Shown: positions 35,947-45,600 of the stretch, piece by piece | Layout: every line of letters starts with the position of its first letter | Position numbering within the stretch: the first letter of the stretch is position 1 | Source of the DNA: Bosea sp. 685 | GTDB taxonomy: Bacteria; Pseudomonadota; Alphaproteobacteria; Rhizobiales; Beijerinckiaceae | NCBI RefSeq assembly: GCF_031884435.1 | Contig: NZ_CP134779.1 | Span: 3,100,001 to 3,164,000, forward strand | Length of the DNA stretch: 64,000 nucleotides | Direction of reading: 5' to 3' | The notes under the pieces: model-generated | The model's database searches: none | Told to the model about the DNA's origin: nothing | What the model saw: the letters and a program-made list of their open reading frames with translations, nothing else | Position numbers and translations under genes: made by a program

Positions 35947-36687
35947 ATGGCGCCATTGCCCCTCTTCTATACGAGCATCGTCGTACTCGATCGCAACATC
36001 CACCGCGACGCGCGGATCGCTCCGGCGGAGCGGGGTTACGCCTTCGCAGCCGGCAGCCATGTCGTGCCGGCGCTGATGGCGGAGTTCGTGCTCGGCTGCC
36101 GCGACATGCCGATCCTGTTCCTGGAAGAGGCCGGCAGCGTCTCGCCCTTGTTCATGGTCGGGATGCGCAGCGGCGAGAACGATTTCGTCGAGGCCAGCGG
36201 GCGCTGGAACGGCGTGCATGCGCCGGCCTATCTGCGCCGCTATCCGTTCATCGGCGGCGAGGTTTCGCAGGAGCAGCAGGTGATCTGCCTCGATGGCGGC
36301 TATGCCGGCCTGCAGGGCGAGGCTGGCGAGCGCCTTTTCAACGAGGCCGGCGAGCCGGGCGAGATGCTGCAGCGCGCCGTCACCTTCGTCGGCGAATATG
36401 CCGATGCGGCCAAGGCGACAGGCGTCTTCACCGCCGAGCTGAAAGCGCTCGACCTGTTCCAGACGGTCAACGTCGATATCCGCTCGCCCACAGGCGTGAG
36501 TTCGAGCTTCAGCGGCTTCCTCGCCGTCAGCGAGGAGCGCTTCAACGCCTTGCCCGACGACGTTCTGGCCGATCTACGCCGCAAGGGTTATCTCGCGCCG
36601 ATCTACGCCCATCTGATCAGCCTGGGGAATTTCGGCGCGCTCGGCGATCGCGCGGGTGCTCGCGCCACGGCTGCGGCCGCAGCCTGA
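35947..36687 (+). CDS. SapC-family protein
   Basis: A 246-residue protein matching the SapC family (named from S-layer loci) in its N-terminal PLPLFYTSIVVLDRNIHRD, the central AYLRRYPF and the C-terminal DLRRKGYLAPIYAHLISLGN. No signal peptide or membrane segment is seen, so it is probably cytoplasmic. It starts 99 bases after tpsB on the same strand and hairpins follow it, so tpsA-tpsB-sapC may be one transcript. The function of this family is not established. Its position suggests a role in production or export of the exoprotein, which is inference. Confidence 0.82.
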   Translation: MAPLPLFYTSIVVLDRNIHRDARIAPAERGYAFAAGSHVVPALMAEFVLGCRDMPILFLEEAGSVSPLFMVGMRSGENDFVEASGRWNGVHAPAYLRRYPFIGGEVSQEQQVICLDGGYAGLQGEAGERLFNEAGEPGEMLQRAVTFVGEYADAAKATGVFTAELKALDLFQTVNVDIRSPTGVSSSFSGFLAVSEERFNALPDDVLADLRRKGYLAPIYAHLISLGNFGALGDRAGARATAAAAA

Positions 36688-36693
36688 CGGCTA

Positions 36694-36743
36694 GGGCAGG
36701 ATGCGAAAAAGTGGGAACCGGTTTTTCGCAATCGATCCTGCTC
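36694..36743. repeat. palindromic intergenic repeat behind sapC
   Basis: TGCGAAAAA and TTTTTCGCA form an inner inverted pair around GTGGGAACCGG. Outer arms GGGCAGGAT and ATCCTGCTC differ at one position. The core (GATGCGAAAAAGTGGGAACC) looks like a short repeat common between rhizobial genes; that is from memory, not a search. It could also end transcription from sapC. Confidence 0.5.
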
Positions 36744-36769
36744 TAACTCCTTGATGAGAGACGGATTCA

Positions 36770-36808
36770 GATTTCAGACGGGATCACGAAGTGACCCCGT
36801 CTGAAATC
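36770..36808. terminator. bidirectional hairpin between sapC and the Opp operon
   Basis: GATTTCAGACGGG and CCCGTCTGAAATC are perfect 13-base arms, extended by ATCAC/GTGAC around a three-base loop. It lies between the convergent sapC and OppD-like genes. There is no long T-run, but the stem is strong and the position fits a shared terminator. Confidence 0.5.
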
Positions 36809-36824
36809 ATCCGGCTCTAGCGCC

Positions 36825-37808
36825 TCAGGCCGCCGGAGCCAGCACGTCCTCGGCCAGGACACAGCGCACCACGCGCCCCTCGCCCAACGTCACGACCGGC
36901 GGCAAGGCGGCGCGGCAGCGCTCCTGGACGTGCTTGCAGCGCGGCGCGAAGGAGCAGGAGGATGGCGCCTCATTCAGGGCCGGCGGCGCGCCGGGAATAG
37001 CCTCCAGCCGCTCGCCCTTCCTGGCACCGTGCAAGTTCGCCGCGAGCAAGCCCTTGGTATAGGGGTGCTGCGGATCGCGGATCAGTTCGCGCACCGTGCC
37101 GGTCTCGACGATCTGACCGGCATACATCACCGCGAGCCGGTCCGAAACCTCGACCGCGACGCCGATATCGTGGGTGACGAAGAGCATGCCCATGTTGAGG
37201 TCGCGCTGGAGCTGGCGCAGCAACAGCAGGATCTGGATCTGCACGGTGGCGTCGAGCGCCGTCGTCGGCTCGTCGGCCAGCAGCAGCTTCGGCCGCGCGG
37301 CAAGCGCGAGTGCGATCATGGCGCGCTGGCGCATGCCGCCCGACATCTCATGCGGATAAGCCTTGAGCCGCCGCTCCGGTGATGGAATGCGGACGAGCTC
37401 GAGCAGTTCGAGCGCGCGCGCCATCGCGGCTTTCCGGCCGATCTTCTCATGCCGGACGATCGCCTCGGCGATCTGCTCGCCGACCGTATAGACCGGGTCC
37501 AGCGCCAGCGCCGGATCCTGGAAGATCATCGAGGTGACGCGGCCACGATAATCCGAGAGATCCTGCGGGTTCAGCGCCAGCACGTCGCGGCCATCGACCC
37601 GGACGCTGCCGCCGATATCGGTACGGCTCTCGGGCAGGAGCCGCAGCAGCGTCTTCAGCGTGACGCTCTTGCCGGAACCCGACTCGCCTAGAATGCCGAG
37701 CACCTTGCCGTGCTCCAGCGTCAGCGAGACGCCGTTGACCGCGTGGACGGTCTGGGCGCCGCGAAAGCGCACCGTGACGTTCTGCATTTCGACGAGGGGC
37801 TGGCTCAT
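36825..37808 (-). CDS. peptide-type ABC importer ATPase (OppD/DppD-like)
   Basis: A 327-residue cytoplasmic ATPase. Walker A is GESGSGKS, the signature is MSGGMRQRAMIALAL, and Walker B is LLLADEPTTALD. The C-terminal oligopeptide-transporter domain has the cysteine cluster CSFAPRCKHVQERC, which in DppD/OppD proteins binds an iron-sulfur cluster. The start overlaps the preceding ATPase stop by four bases (ATGA). It is the last gene of a five-gene minus-strand operon. Confidence 0.92.
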   Translation of the reverse strand: MSQPLVEMQNVTVRFRGAQTVHAVNGVSLTLEHGKVLGILGESGSGKSVTLKTLLRLLPESRTDIGGSVRVDGRDVLALNPQDLSDYRGRVTSMIFQDPALALDPVYTVGEQIAEAIVRHEKIGRKAAMARALELLELVRIPSPERRLKAYPHEMSGGMRQRAMIALALAARPKLLLADEPTTALDATVQIQILLLLRQLQRDLNMGMLFVTHDIGVAVEVSDRLAVMYAGQIVETGTVRELIRDPQHPYTKGLLAANLHGARKGERLEAIPGAPPALNEAPSSCSFAPRCKHVQERCRAALPPVVTLGEGRVVRCVLAEDVLAPAA

Positions 37809-38842
37809 GCCGCGGCCTCCAGGCTGGGCGCGCGGCTGTGGCCTGAGCCCGCGACCTCCATGTGGCAGGCCGCCTGTCGTGCCCCCTCCCCAGTGCGCGC
37901 CAGAACCGGCTTGACCTTGGCGCAGACGGTCTGGGCCTGCGGGCAGCGCGGATGGAAGCGGCAGCCTTCGGGCGGGTTGATCGGGTTGGGAGGATCGCCG
38001 GCAAGCGGCGCTTCCATCGTCCGGTTGTCCGGGTCCATGGAGGGCATCGCCGAGAGCAGCGCGCGGGTATAGGGGTGGCGCGGATCGTCATAGAGTTCGT
38101 CGACCGGGCCGATCTCGACCACCTCGCCGAGATACATCACCATGACGCGGTCGCTGATGAAGCGGACGACGTTGAGGTCGTGCGAGATGAAGATATAGGT
38201 CAGGCCGAATTCCTGGCGCAGATCCATCAGCAGGTTCAGCACCTGCGCCTCGACCGATTTGTCGAGCGCCGAAACAGCCTCGTCGAGGATGACGAGGCGC
38301 GGGCCCAGTGCGAGCGCGCGCGCGATGTTGACGCGCTGGCGCTGCCCGCCGGACAGCTCATGCGGGTAGCGCGCGGCAAAGCGGGCTGGATCGAGCCCGA
38401 CGCGAACCAGGAGATCGCGAGCGCGCAGGATCGCGGCCTGCTTCGAGACGCCATGCACCGTCGGCCCGAAGGCGATCGAATCCTCGATGGTCAGGCGCGG
38501 ATTGAGCGAGGCGTAGCTGTCCTGGAAGACCATCTGGGCCTGGCGACGATATTCCTTCAGGCTGAGCGAGAGCCCGCCAACGATCTCGCCGTCGAACAGC
38601 ATCTCGCCCTTGTCCTGCGCGATGAGCTGCATCACCACCCGCGCCGTCGTCGACTTGCCGCAGCCGGATTCGCCGACGACGCCGAGCGTCTCGCCCTTGA
38701 GCACTGCGAAATCGACGCCATCGACGGCGCGCACCACCGCGCCGCGGCCGAGCGGGAAATGCTTGGTCAGGGTGCGCGCTTCGAGCAGCGGGGTTCCGGC
38801 GCCGCCGCGGTCGCGTTCGTCCAGGGTCGGGTTCTCAGCCAT
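37805..38842 (-). CDS. peptide-type ABC importer ATPase (OppF/DppF-like)
   Basis: A 345-residue ATPase, partner of the OppD-like subunit. The N-terminus [21 protein letters not shown] is typical of OppF. Walker A is GESGCGKST, the signature [15 protein letters not shown], and Walker [12 protein letters not shown], with Ala where Pro is usual. The C-terminal cysteine cluster [14 protein letters not shown] is present. I placed the start at 38842 ([11 protein letters not shown]), two bases after the DppC stop; the longer open frame only runs antisense-free through the permease. Confidence 0.9.
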   Translation of the reverse strand: MAENPTLDERDRGGAGTPLLEARTLTKHFPLGRGAVVRAVDGVDFAVLKGETLGVVGESGCGKSTTARVVMQLIAQDKGEMLFDGEIVGGLSLSLKEYRRQAQMVFQDSYASLNPRLTIEDSIAFGPTVHGVSKQAAILRARDLLVRVGLDPARFAARYPHELSGGQRQRVNIARALALGPRLVILDEAVSALDKSVEAQVLNLLMDLRQEFGLTYIFISHDLNVVRFISDRVMVMYLGEVVEIGPVDELYDDPRHPYTRALLSAMPSMDPDNRTMEAPLAGDPPNPINPPEGCRFHPRCPQAQTVCAKVKPVLARTGEGARQAACHMEVAGSGHSRAPSLEAAA

Positions 38843-38844
38843 GA

Positions 38845-39735
38845 TCAGCCCTTCACATCCATCGCCGAGCGCAAGCCGTCCGAGAGCAGGTTGAACGAGA
38901 TCGAGGTGATGAAGATCGCCGCGCCCGGCAGGGCCGCGACCCAGGGCTGGACATAGATCGCGGTGCGCAGCGTGTTCAGCATCAGCCCCCATTCCGGCGT
39001 CGGCGGCTTGGTGCCAAGCCCCAGGAATGACAGGCCCGAGGCCAGGATCATCGAGACCGAGATCAGGCTGGTCGCATAGACGAAGATCGGGCCCAGCACA
39101 TTGCCGAGCACATGCACGCGGATGATCGTGAAGGCCCCGGCTCCGCTGGCGCGCGCGGCCTCGACATAATCCATGCCGCGCACCTGTGTCGTCACGCTCT
39201 CGGCGATACGCGCGATCGGCGGGATGAAGACGATGGTCAGCGACAGCAGCGAATTGGCGATGCCGGCTCCCATAGCGCCCGAAAGCGCGATCGCCAGCAG
39301 CACCGAGGGGAAGGCGTAGAACACATCGACCGTGCGCATGGTGATGGTGTTGAACTTGCCGCCGAAGAAGCCGGCGGCGACGCCAATCAGCGAGCCGAAG
39401 ACAAAGGCGATGAAGACCGGCACCACACCCATGAAGAGCGAGAGCCTGGCGCCAAAGATCAATCGCGAGAGCATGTCGCGGCCAAGCTCGTCGGCACCGA
39501 GCGGATAACCCGGCGTGCCGATCGGGCGCAGCCGCCGCAGCATCGAGGAGCGCGTCGGATCGGCGGGCGCGATATAGTCGGCGAAGACCGCCATCAGGAT
39601 GATCAGCAGGACGACGATGCCGGCGCCGACCGCGACCTTGTCGGTCTTGAAGCGCTTGAAGACGCCGGCCCAATAGCCCGGCGATTTGGCGAGCGGGGTT
39701 ACGACGGGAGCGGCGGCCTCGGTGAGCGTGGTCAT
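38845..39735 (-). CDS. peptide-type ABC importer permease (DppC-like)
   Basis: A 296-residue inner-membrane permease. The N-terminal OppC-type segment ([20 protein letters not shown]) precedes the TM domain. The family motif [19 protein letters not shown] is seen, and the ATPase-contact loop is [20 protein letters not shown]. The C-terminal [16 protein letters not shown] is typical. It is separated from DppB by one base. Confidence 0.93.
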   Translation of the reverse strand: MTTLTEAAAPVVTPLAKSPGYWAGVFKRFKTDKVAVGAGIVVLLIILMAVFADYIAPADPTRSSMLRRLRPIGTPGYPLGADELGRDMLSRLIFGARLSLFMGVVPVFIAFVFGSLIGVAAGFFGGKFNTITMRTVDVFYAFPSVLLAIALSGAMGAGIANSLLSLTIVFIPPIARIAESVTTQVRGMDYVEAARASGAGAFTIIRVHVLGNVLGPIFVYATSLISVSMILASGLSFLGLGTKPPTPEWGLMLNTLRTAIYVQPWVAALPGAAIFITSISFNLLSDGLRSAMDVKG

Positions 39736-39736
39736 C

Positions 39737-40690
39737 TCAGCGCCTCCGCACGCGCGGATCGAGCAGCCCTTGCAGGATGTCGACGAGCAGGTTCAGGCCC
39801 ACGAAGAACATCGCGAGCACCAGGATCGTGCCCTGCAGCAGCGGCAGATCGCGCTGGAAGATCGCATTGCCGAGCAGGAAGCCGGTGCCTGGCCAGGAGA
39901 ACACGGTCTCGATCAGGATCGAGCCGCCGAGCAGGTAGCCAAGCTGGAGCCCCATCACGGCGAGCGCCGTGGGGGCTGCATTCTTCACGACATGCTTGAA
40001 CACGCCGAAATCCATCAGCCCCTTGGCGCGAAGGGCCGGGACGAATTCCTGGTTCAGGATGTCGGCAACCAGGGCGCGCACGGTGCGGGCGATGATGCCC
40101 ATCGGGATCACCGACATCGTGATGGCGGGCAGGATCATGTAGCTGACATGCTCCCAGTCCCATTTCCAGGCAGCCGAGCCGCCCGGCCCCGCCCCACCCG
40201 GCGGCAGCCAGCCGAGCTGCACCGAAAACACGATCACCATCACCATGCCGAGCCAGTAATGCGGCACGGAGACGCCGAGCACCGCCAGCATCGAGGCGAA
40301 TTTGTCGAGGAAGGAGCCGCGGAAATACCCCGCGACGAAGCCGAAGAACGAGCCGAGCAGGAAGCCGATCACCGTCGCCAGCACCGCGATCAACAGCGTG
40401 TTGCCGACCGCGCGCCAGACCTCGGCCGCCACCGGGCGGCCCGTCGCGATCGAGGTGCCGAGATCACCCTGCAGCGCCTTCAGCAACCAGAGGCCGAACT
40501 GGATCGGCAGCGGCCGGTCGAAACCGTAGATCTTACGCAACTCGTCCTGCATCGCCTGCGAGGCGTCCGGCGGCAGCACCGCAGTCAGCGGATCGCCGGG
40601 CGCGATATGCACGAGCAGGAAGCAGAACACGCTGACGCCGAACGCGACCGGAAGCACATAGAGGATACGCTTGGCGAGATAGCTCAGCAT
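39737..40690 (-). CDS. peptide-type ABC importer permease (DppB-like)
   Basis: A 317-residue inner-membrane permease. It opens with the DppB-type MLSYLAKRILYVLPVAFGVS and the periplasmic HIAPGDPLTAVL. The ATPase-contact loop is QEFVPALRAKGLMDFGVFKH and the conserved ETVFSWPGTGFLL lies near the C-terminus. With DppC it forms the translocation pore. A palindromic repeat separates it from the binding-protein gene. Confidence 0.93.
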   Translation of the reverse strand: MLSYLAKRILYVLPVAFGVSVFCFLLVHIAPGDPLTAVLPPDASQAMQDELRKIYGFDRPLPIQFGLWLLKALQGDLGTSIATGRPVAAEVWRAVGNTLLIAVLATVIGFLLGSFFGFVAGYFRGSFLDKFASMLAVLGVSVPHYWLGMVMVIVFSVQLGWLPPGGAGPGGSAAWKWDWEHVSYMILPAITMSVIPMGIIARTVRALVADILNQEFVPALRAKGLMDFGVFKHVVKNAAPTALAVMGLQLGYLLGGSILIETVFSWPGTGFLLGNAIFQRDLPLLQGTILVLAMFFVGLNLLVDILQGLLDPRVRRR

Positions 40691-40704
40691 GATGTCGGCT
40701 CAAG

Positions 40705-40803
40705 CGTCATCCTGGCCGAAGTGAAGCGGAGCGCCGGGATCCATCGTAGGGCGCTACGCTTTACGATGGATCCCGGGACGACCTGCGGTCGCCCAGGATG
40801 ACG
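40705..40803. repeat. CCGTCATCC-family palindromic repeat (copy in dpp operon)
   Basis: CGTCATCCTGG and CCAGGATGACG form the ends, and GGGATCCATCGTA faces TACGATGGATCCC inside. It belongs to the same family as the copies at 43451, 49988 and 53483, sharing the GGATCCAT/ATGGATCC core. Lying between the abundant binding-protein mRNA and the permease genes, it may protect the upstream mRNA. Confidence 0.75.
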
Positions 40804-40838
40804 TGGCGTGGTTGACATCACCTGCACCAAGAGAAGCC

Positions 40839-42437
40839 TCACTTCGTCATCGAGATCGGCGAGAAGTCCTGGAACCAGTTCTGGGCCTGAATGAAGCCCT
40901 TCACCTTGGGGCTCAAGGCACGCGGGTTGACGTCATGCGTCACCATCAGGAACAGCGCCTCATCGACATATTTCTCATGGATCTTCTGCAGCACCTTGGT
41001 CTGCTCAGCCGGGTCGAAGGTGTTGCGGACCTGCTCGAAGAGCTTGTCCATCTCGGGGTCGCAGTAATACCCCCAATTGGTGCCCGCCGGCGGCTGCAAA
41101 TTGCACTGCAGATGCCGAATCAGGCCGGTGAAGGGATCCTGGATGAAGTATGTGTAGTTCATGCCCGTCGCCTGGCGCGACGATTCATGCTTGGCGCCAG
41201 CGCGCCAGATGTTGATCAGCGTATTCCATTCGACGACCTCGAAATCGATCTTGATTCCGACCTCGGCGAGGTTCTGCTGGACGAACTCGTTCATCGGCAG
41301 CGGCTGCATCTGGCCGGAGCCGGAGGGCGCGATCAGGATCTTGGTCTGCACCGGCTTGGCCGGCGAATAACCGGCCTCGGCGAGCAGCTTCTTGGCGGCC
41401 TCGGGATCGTATTTCAGCTTGAAGGTGGGATTGCCGAACCATTGATGGCCAGGCGGATAGAAACCCTCGGCCGGGATCATCATGCCGCCGAGCAATTCCT
41501 TCAGCCCCTCGCGGTCGACGGCCAGATTGGCCGCCTTGCGGATGCGGATATCGTTCCAGGGCGAACCTTCGGCGCGGGAGAGATGCCAGGTCCAGTTATG
41601 CGGATAGGCATTGGTGACGATCTGGAAACCGGCGCTCTTGAGCGAGGGCACGAGATCGGGCGACGGCGCCTCGATCCAGTCGACCTGCCCCGCCCTCAGG
41701 GCGGCGGCGCGGGCATTGGGCTCCGGCAGCGGCAGCAGCACGAGCTTGTCGAGCTTGGGCACGCGCGCCTTGTCCCAATAGCCGGGGAACGGCGAGAGCT
41801 CGGCGCGCTCGCGCGGCTGGAAGGCGGTGAGCTGCCAGGGGCCGGTGCCCGAAGGCGTCTTGGCGAAGGCATCCCAGCTCTTGCCGAGTTTCTCCCACTG
41901 CGCCGGCGAGGACATCATGATCCAGGCGATCTGATAGGGCAGTGTCGCGTCCGGCGTCTTGGTGACGATCTCGACCTTGTATTTGTCGATCACCTTGTAG
42001 GTGCCGACGGCCGGGATACGCGAGCGCCCCTGCGCAGCCTGGCGCTGGTCGAATTGCGGGGCATCGTTCTTCAGGAGCTTGTCGAGGTTCCAGACGACGG
42101 CGTCCGCGGTGAACTCCGAGCCGTCATGGAACTTCGCGCCTTCGCGCAGCACGAAGATCCATTTCGTCTTGTCGGTAGCATCGACGGCCCAGCTCGTGGC
42201 GAGGCCGGGCACGAGATCGGAGGCCTTGTCGGCCCGGCTCAGATCCCAGTTGATCAGCCCATCATAGACCGTATAGCCCATGAAGCGCATGCCCTCGCCG
42301 CCCTGGTCGGTCTGGCCGGTGGTCAGCGGGATGTCGGAGGCCGTCATGCCGATCCGCAACGTGCCCTGGGCGGAAGCCGACTGCGCCGCGAGCAGGAGCC
42401 CAGCGGCAAAAGACAAGGCGAGAGCGGAACGGATCAT
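40839..42437 (-). CDS. peptide-type ABC importer, periplasmic binding protein
   Basis: A 532-residue solute-binding protein of the family-5 (DppA/OppA/NikA) type. A Sec signal (MIRSALALSFAAGLLLAAQSASA) ends near residue 23. Family-typical segments are LAVDREGLKELLGG and YDPEAAKKLLAEAGY. It is the first gene of the operon; a GGAG sequence precedes the start. Members bind peptides, nickel complexes, opines or sugars, so the ligand is open. Two Cys (HLQCNLQ and GYYCDPEM) lie close together and may pair in the periplasm. Confidence 0.9.
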   Translation of the reverse strand: MIRSALALSFAAGLLLAAQSASAQGTLRIGMTASDIPLTTGQTDQGGEGMRFMGYTVYDGLINWDLSRADKASDLVPGLATSWAVDATDKTKWIFVLREGAKFHDGSEFTADAVVWNLDKLLKNDAPQFDQRQAAQGRSRIPAVGTYKVIDKYKVEIVTKTPDATLPYQIAWIMMSSPAQWEKLGKSWDAFAKTPSGTGPWQLTAFQPRERAELSPFPGYWDKARVPKLDKLVLLPLPEPNARAAALRAGQVDWIEAPSPDLVPSLKSAGFQIVTNAYPHNWTWHLSRAEGSPWNDIRIRKAANLAVDREGLKELLGGMMIPAEGFYPPGHQWFGNPTFKLKYDPEAAKKLLAEAGYSPAKPVQTKILIAPSGSGQMQPLPMNEFVQQNLAEVGIKIDFEVVEWNTLINIWRAGAKHESSRQATGMNYTYFIQDPFTGLIRHLQCNLQPPAGTNWGYYCDPEMDKLFEQVRNTFDPAEQTKVLQKIHEKYVDEALFLMVTHDVNPRALSPKVKGFIQAQNWFQDFSPISMTK

Positions 42438-42562
42438 CGGCTAACTCCGAAATGGATGATTTCGAAGAAGCCTGAGCAAAGGCTGTGCCAGTGCGGCGCA
42501 GCGGAGCAACCCCATGCGCCGCCCTGATCTTTGCCGACGCAACCGTCATGCAAAGATGCGTC

Positions 42563-42588
42563 TAAAAAATAGGCAGCCAGATCTGCTG
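42563..42588 (-). terminator. possible dnaE2 terminator
   Basis: On the minus strand, about 20 bases after the dnaE2 stop, a short CAGC...GCTG stem is followed by CCTATTTTTTAG. The sequence AAAATAGGCAG is repeated directly at ~42566 and ~42591. The stem is weak, so this is tentative. The interval 42438-42609 otherwise holds only the upstream region of the binding-protein gene. Confidence 0.3.
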
Positions 42589-42609
42589 TTAAAATAGGCA
42601 GGAGCGAGC

Positions 42610-45600
42610 CTAATGGAAATCCCGCGATTTCGGCAGGATGCGGACATTGCGCGGATGGCGGCCGCGCGGGATCTGCGGAGGCAGGAGTTCGTCGGTCAGC
42701 GTCGAGGCGCGCTCAGTGCGATGCGTGTCCGAGAGGCTCAGAAGGTCGGCGGTGCGGTCGACCACACGCTGCGCCATCAGATGCGTCACGCCCTCCGGGC
42801 TCTTCTGCACCCGGCCCTCGACCAGCAGCAGCCGCGCGCCCATGACCTCGCGGCGAAAGCGCTCGAACAGCCGCGCCCAGAGCACGACATTGGTGATGCC
42901 GGTCTCATCCTCCAGCGTGATGAAGACTGCATTGCCCTTGCCCGGACGCTGGCGCACCAGCACGACCCCTGCGGTGCGTGCCCAGGCGGCGTCCGGCTTC
43001 GCCTCCGTCTGCGCACAGCTCAACACGCCCTCCCGCCTGAAGAGCGGCCGCAGCATGCCCATCGGATGGCCCTTCAGCGAGAGGCGCGCCGTCTGGTAGT
43101 CGGCGACGATGTGCTCGGGCAACGGCATGACGGGCAGCGCCATGGCGGGCTCTTCGCCCAGCTCATGCGCCTGCGCCGCCGCAAACAGTGGAAGCGCCTC
43201 ATCATCGGGCAAGCGGCGCACGGCCCAGAGCGCCTCGCGCCGGTCAAGCCCGAGCGAACGGAAGGCGTCGGCATCGGCGAGCAGGCGCATGGCGCGCGCG
43301 GGCAACCTGGCGCGGCGGGCGAGGCTTTCGACGTCGAGGTACCCCTCGCCGCGAGCATCGGCGATGGCGTGGCCCCATTCCTCCTTGAAGCTGTCAATCT
43401 GGCGGAAGCCGAGGCGAAGGGCGAAGGGGCGGCCCTGACCAACAACCGCGCCGTCATCCCGGGCGGAGCGCAGCGTAGACCCGGGATCCATTCCTGAACC
43501 TTTCCGATCATCGCTCAGGAATGGATCCCGGGTCTCCCTCCGGTCGCCCGGGATGACGGCCGCTCTTTCTTCAAACGGGCGATCAGGTTCAACCGCATTG
43601 TCCCAGCCACTGAAATTCACATCGATGGCGCGCGCCTCCACGCCACCATTCTCCTGCGCCTCGCGGACGATCTGCGCCGGCGCATAAAAGCCCATCGGCT
43701 GCGAATTCAGCAGCGCGCAGGCGAAGATCGCGGGGTGGTGGCATTTCAGCCAGGAGGAAATGTAGACCAGCTTGGCGAAGGAGGCGGCGTGGCTCTCGGG
43801 AAAGCCATAGCTGCCGAAGCCCCTGATCTGATCGAAACAGCGCTGGGCGAAATCACGCTCATAGCCGCGCGCGACCATGCGCCCAACCATCATCTCCTCG
43901 AACTGGCCGATCGTGCCGAGATTGCGGAAGGTCGCCATGGCGCGGCGCAGCCGGTTGGCTTCGGGATCGGTGAATTTCGCCGCCACCATGGCAAGCTTCA
44001 TCGCCTGCTCCTGAAAGAGTGGCACACCACAGGTCTTATCGAGCACTTCGACGAGTTCGTCGGGCAGGCCATGTTCGGGCGACGGTGAAGGATAGACCAC
44101 CTCCTCCAGCCCAGCCCGCCGCTTGAGATAGGGGTGGACCATGTTGCCCTGGATCGGTCCCGGCCGGACGATCGCGACCTGGATGACGAGATCGTAGAAG
44201 ATGCGCGGCCTGAGGCGCGGCAGCATGTTCATCTGCGCCCGGCTCTCGACCTGGAAGACGCCGAGCGATTTGCCCTCGCAGAGCATGTCGTAGGTGCCTT
44301 CGTCGTCATTGGGGACATCGGCCAGCCCCAAATCCTTGCCCTCATGCTCGCGCAGCAGGTCGAAGGCCTTTCGGATGCAGGTCAGCATGCCGAGCGCCAG
44401 CACATCGACCTTCATCAGGAGCAGCGCGTCGATATCGTCCTTGTCCCATTCGATGAAGGTACGATCCTCCATCGCGGCATTGCCGATCGGCACCATCTCG
44501 TCGAGGCGGCCGCGCGCCAGCACGAAACCCCCGACATGCTGCGAGAGATGGCGCGGGAAGCCGAGCAGCCTGAGCGCGAAGCCGACCGCGCGCAGGATCG
44601 TCGGATTCGTCGGGTCGAGCCCAGCCTGGCGGACATGGTTGTCGCCGATCTCTGTGCCCCAGCTGCCCCATTGCGTGTCGGCGAGCCGGGCGGTGACGTC
44701 CTCGGTCAGGCCCAGCGCCTTGCCGACATCGCGAATGGCGCTGCGTGGACGGTAATGGATCACGGTCGCGGCGATGCCGGCGCGGTGGCGGCCGTATTTC
44801 TCATAGATCCACTGGATCACCTCCTCGCGCCGCTCATGCTCGAAATCGACGTCGATATCGGGCGGCTCACGACGCTCCTCGGAGATGAAACGGGCGAAGA
44901 GCACGTCGTTTTCGGCCGGGTCGACCGCCGTGATGCCAAGCACATAGCAGACGGCGGAATTGGCGGCTGAGCCTCTGCCCTGGCAGAGGATGCCCTCGCT
45001 GTCGGCGAATTCGACGATGTCTCGAATGGTCAGGAAATAGCGGGCGTATTCGAGCTTCTCGATCAAGACGAGTTCCTGAGCGAGCAGCGCCTGCACCTTC
45101 GCGGGCACGCCGTCGGGATAACGCATCTGCGAGCGCTTGCGGACCAGCTCCGTAAGCCAGCCTTGCGCGGTCCAGCCCGGCGGCACCGGCTCGTCGGGGT
45201 ATTCGTATTTCAGCTCTCGGAGGTCGAATTCGATGCGGCCGAGCAGATGGCCGGTCTCCGCGATCGCATCGGGCGCATCGCGGAAAAGCCGCGCCATCTC
45301 CTGCCCGGCCTTGAGATGACGCTCGGCATTGGCCTCGAGCAGGCGGCCCGCCTGGTCGATGGCGACGCCCTCGCGGATGCAGGTCAGCAGATCCTGCAGG
45401 TCGCGCTGCTCGGGGGCGTCGTAGAGCACGTCATTGGTGGCCAATAGCGGCGTGCGGGTCGCAGCCGCAATCGACTTCAGCCGGGCGAGGCGGCGGCGAT
45501 CGTCGCCCTTGCGATGCATGCTGGCCGCCAGCCAGACCGCGCCGGGCGCGGCCTCGGCCAGGCGGGCGAGAAGCGCAGGCAGATCGTCATGGCGCTTGTC

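Noticed and set aside
40705..40803. Palindromic repeats interpreted as insertion-sequence ends
   Set aside because: No transposase gene lies within or beside any copy and the elements are only ~100-140 bases long; at most they are non-autonomous.
40803..42527. Plus-strand frame of 574 codons over the binding-protein gene
   Set aside because: The minus strand has a clear signal peptide and family text; the plus-strand frame has none.
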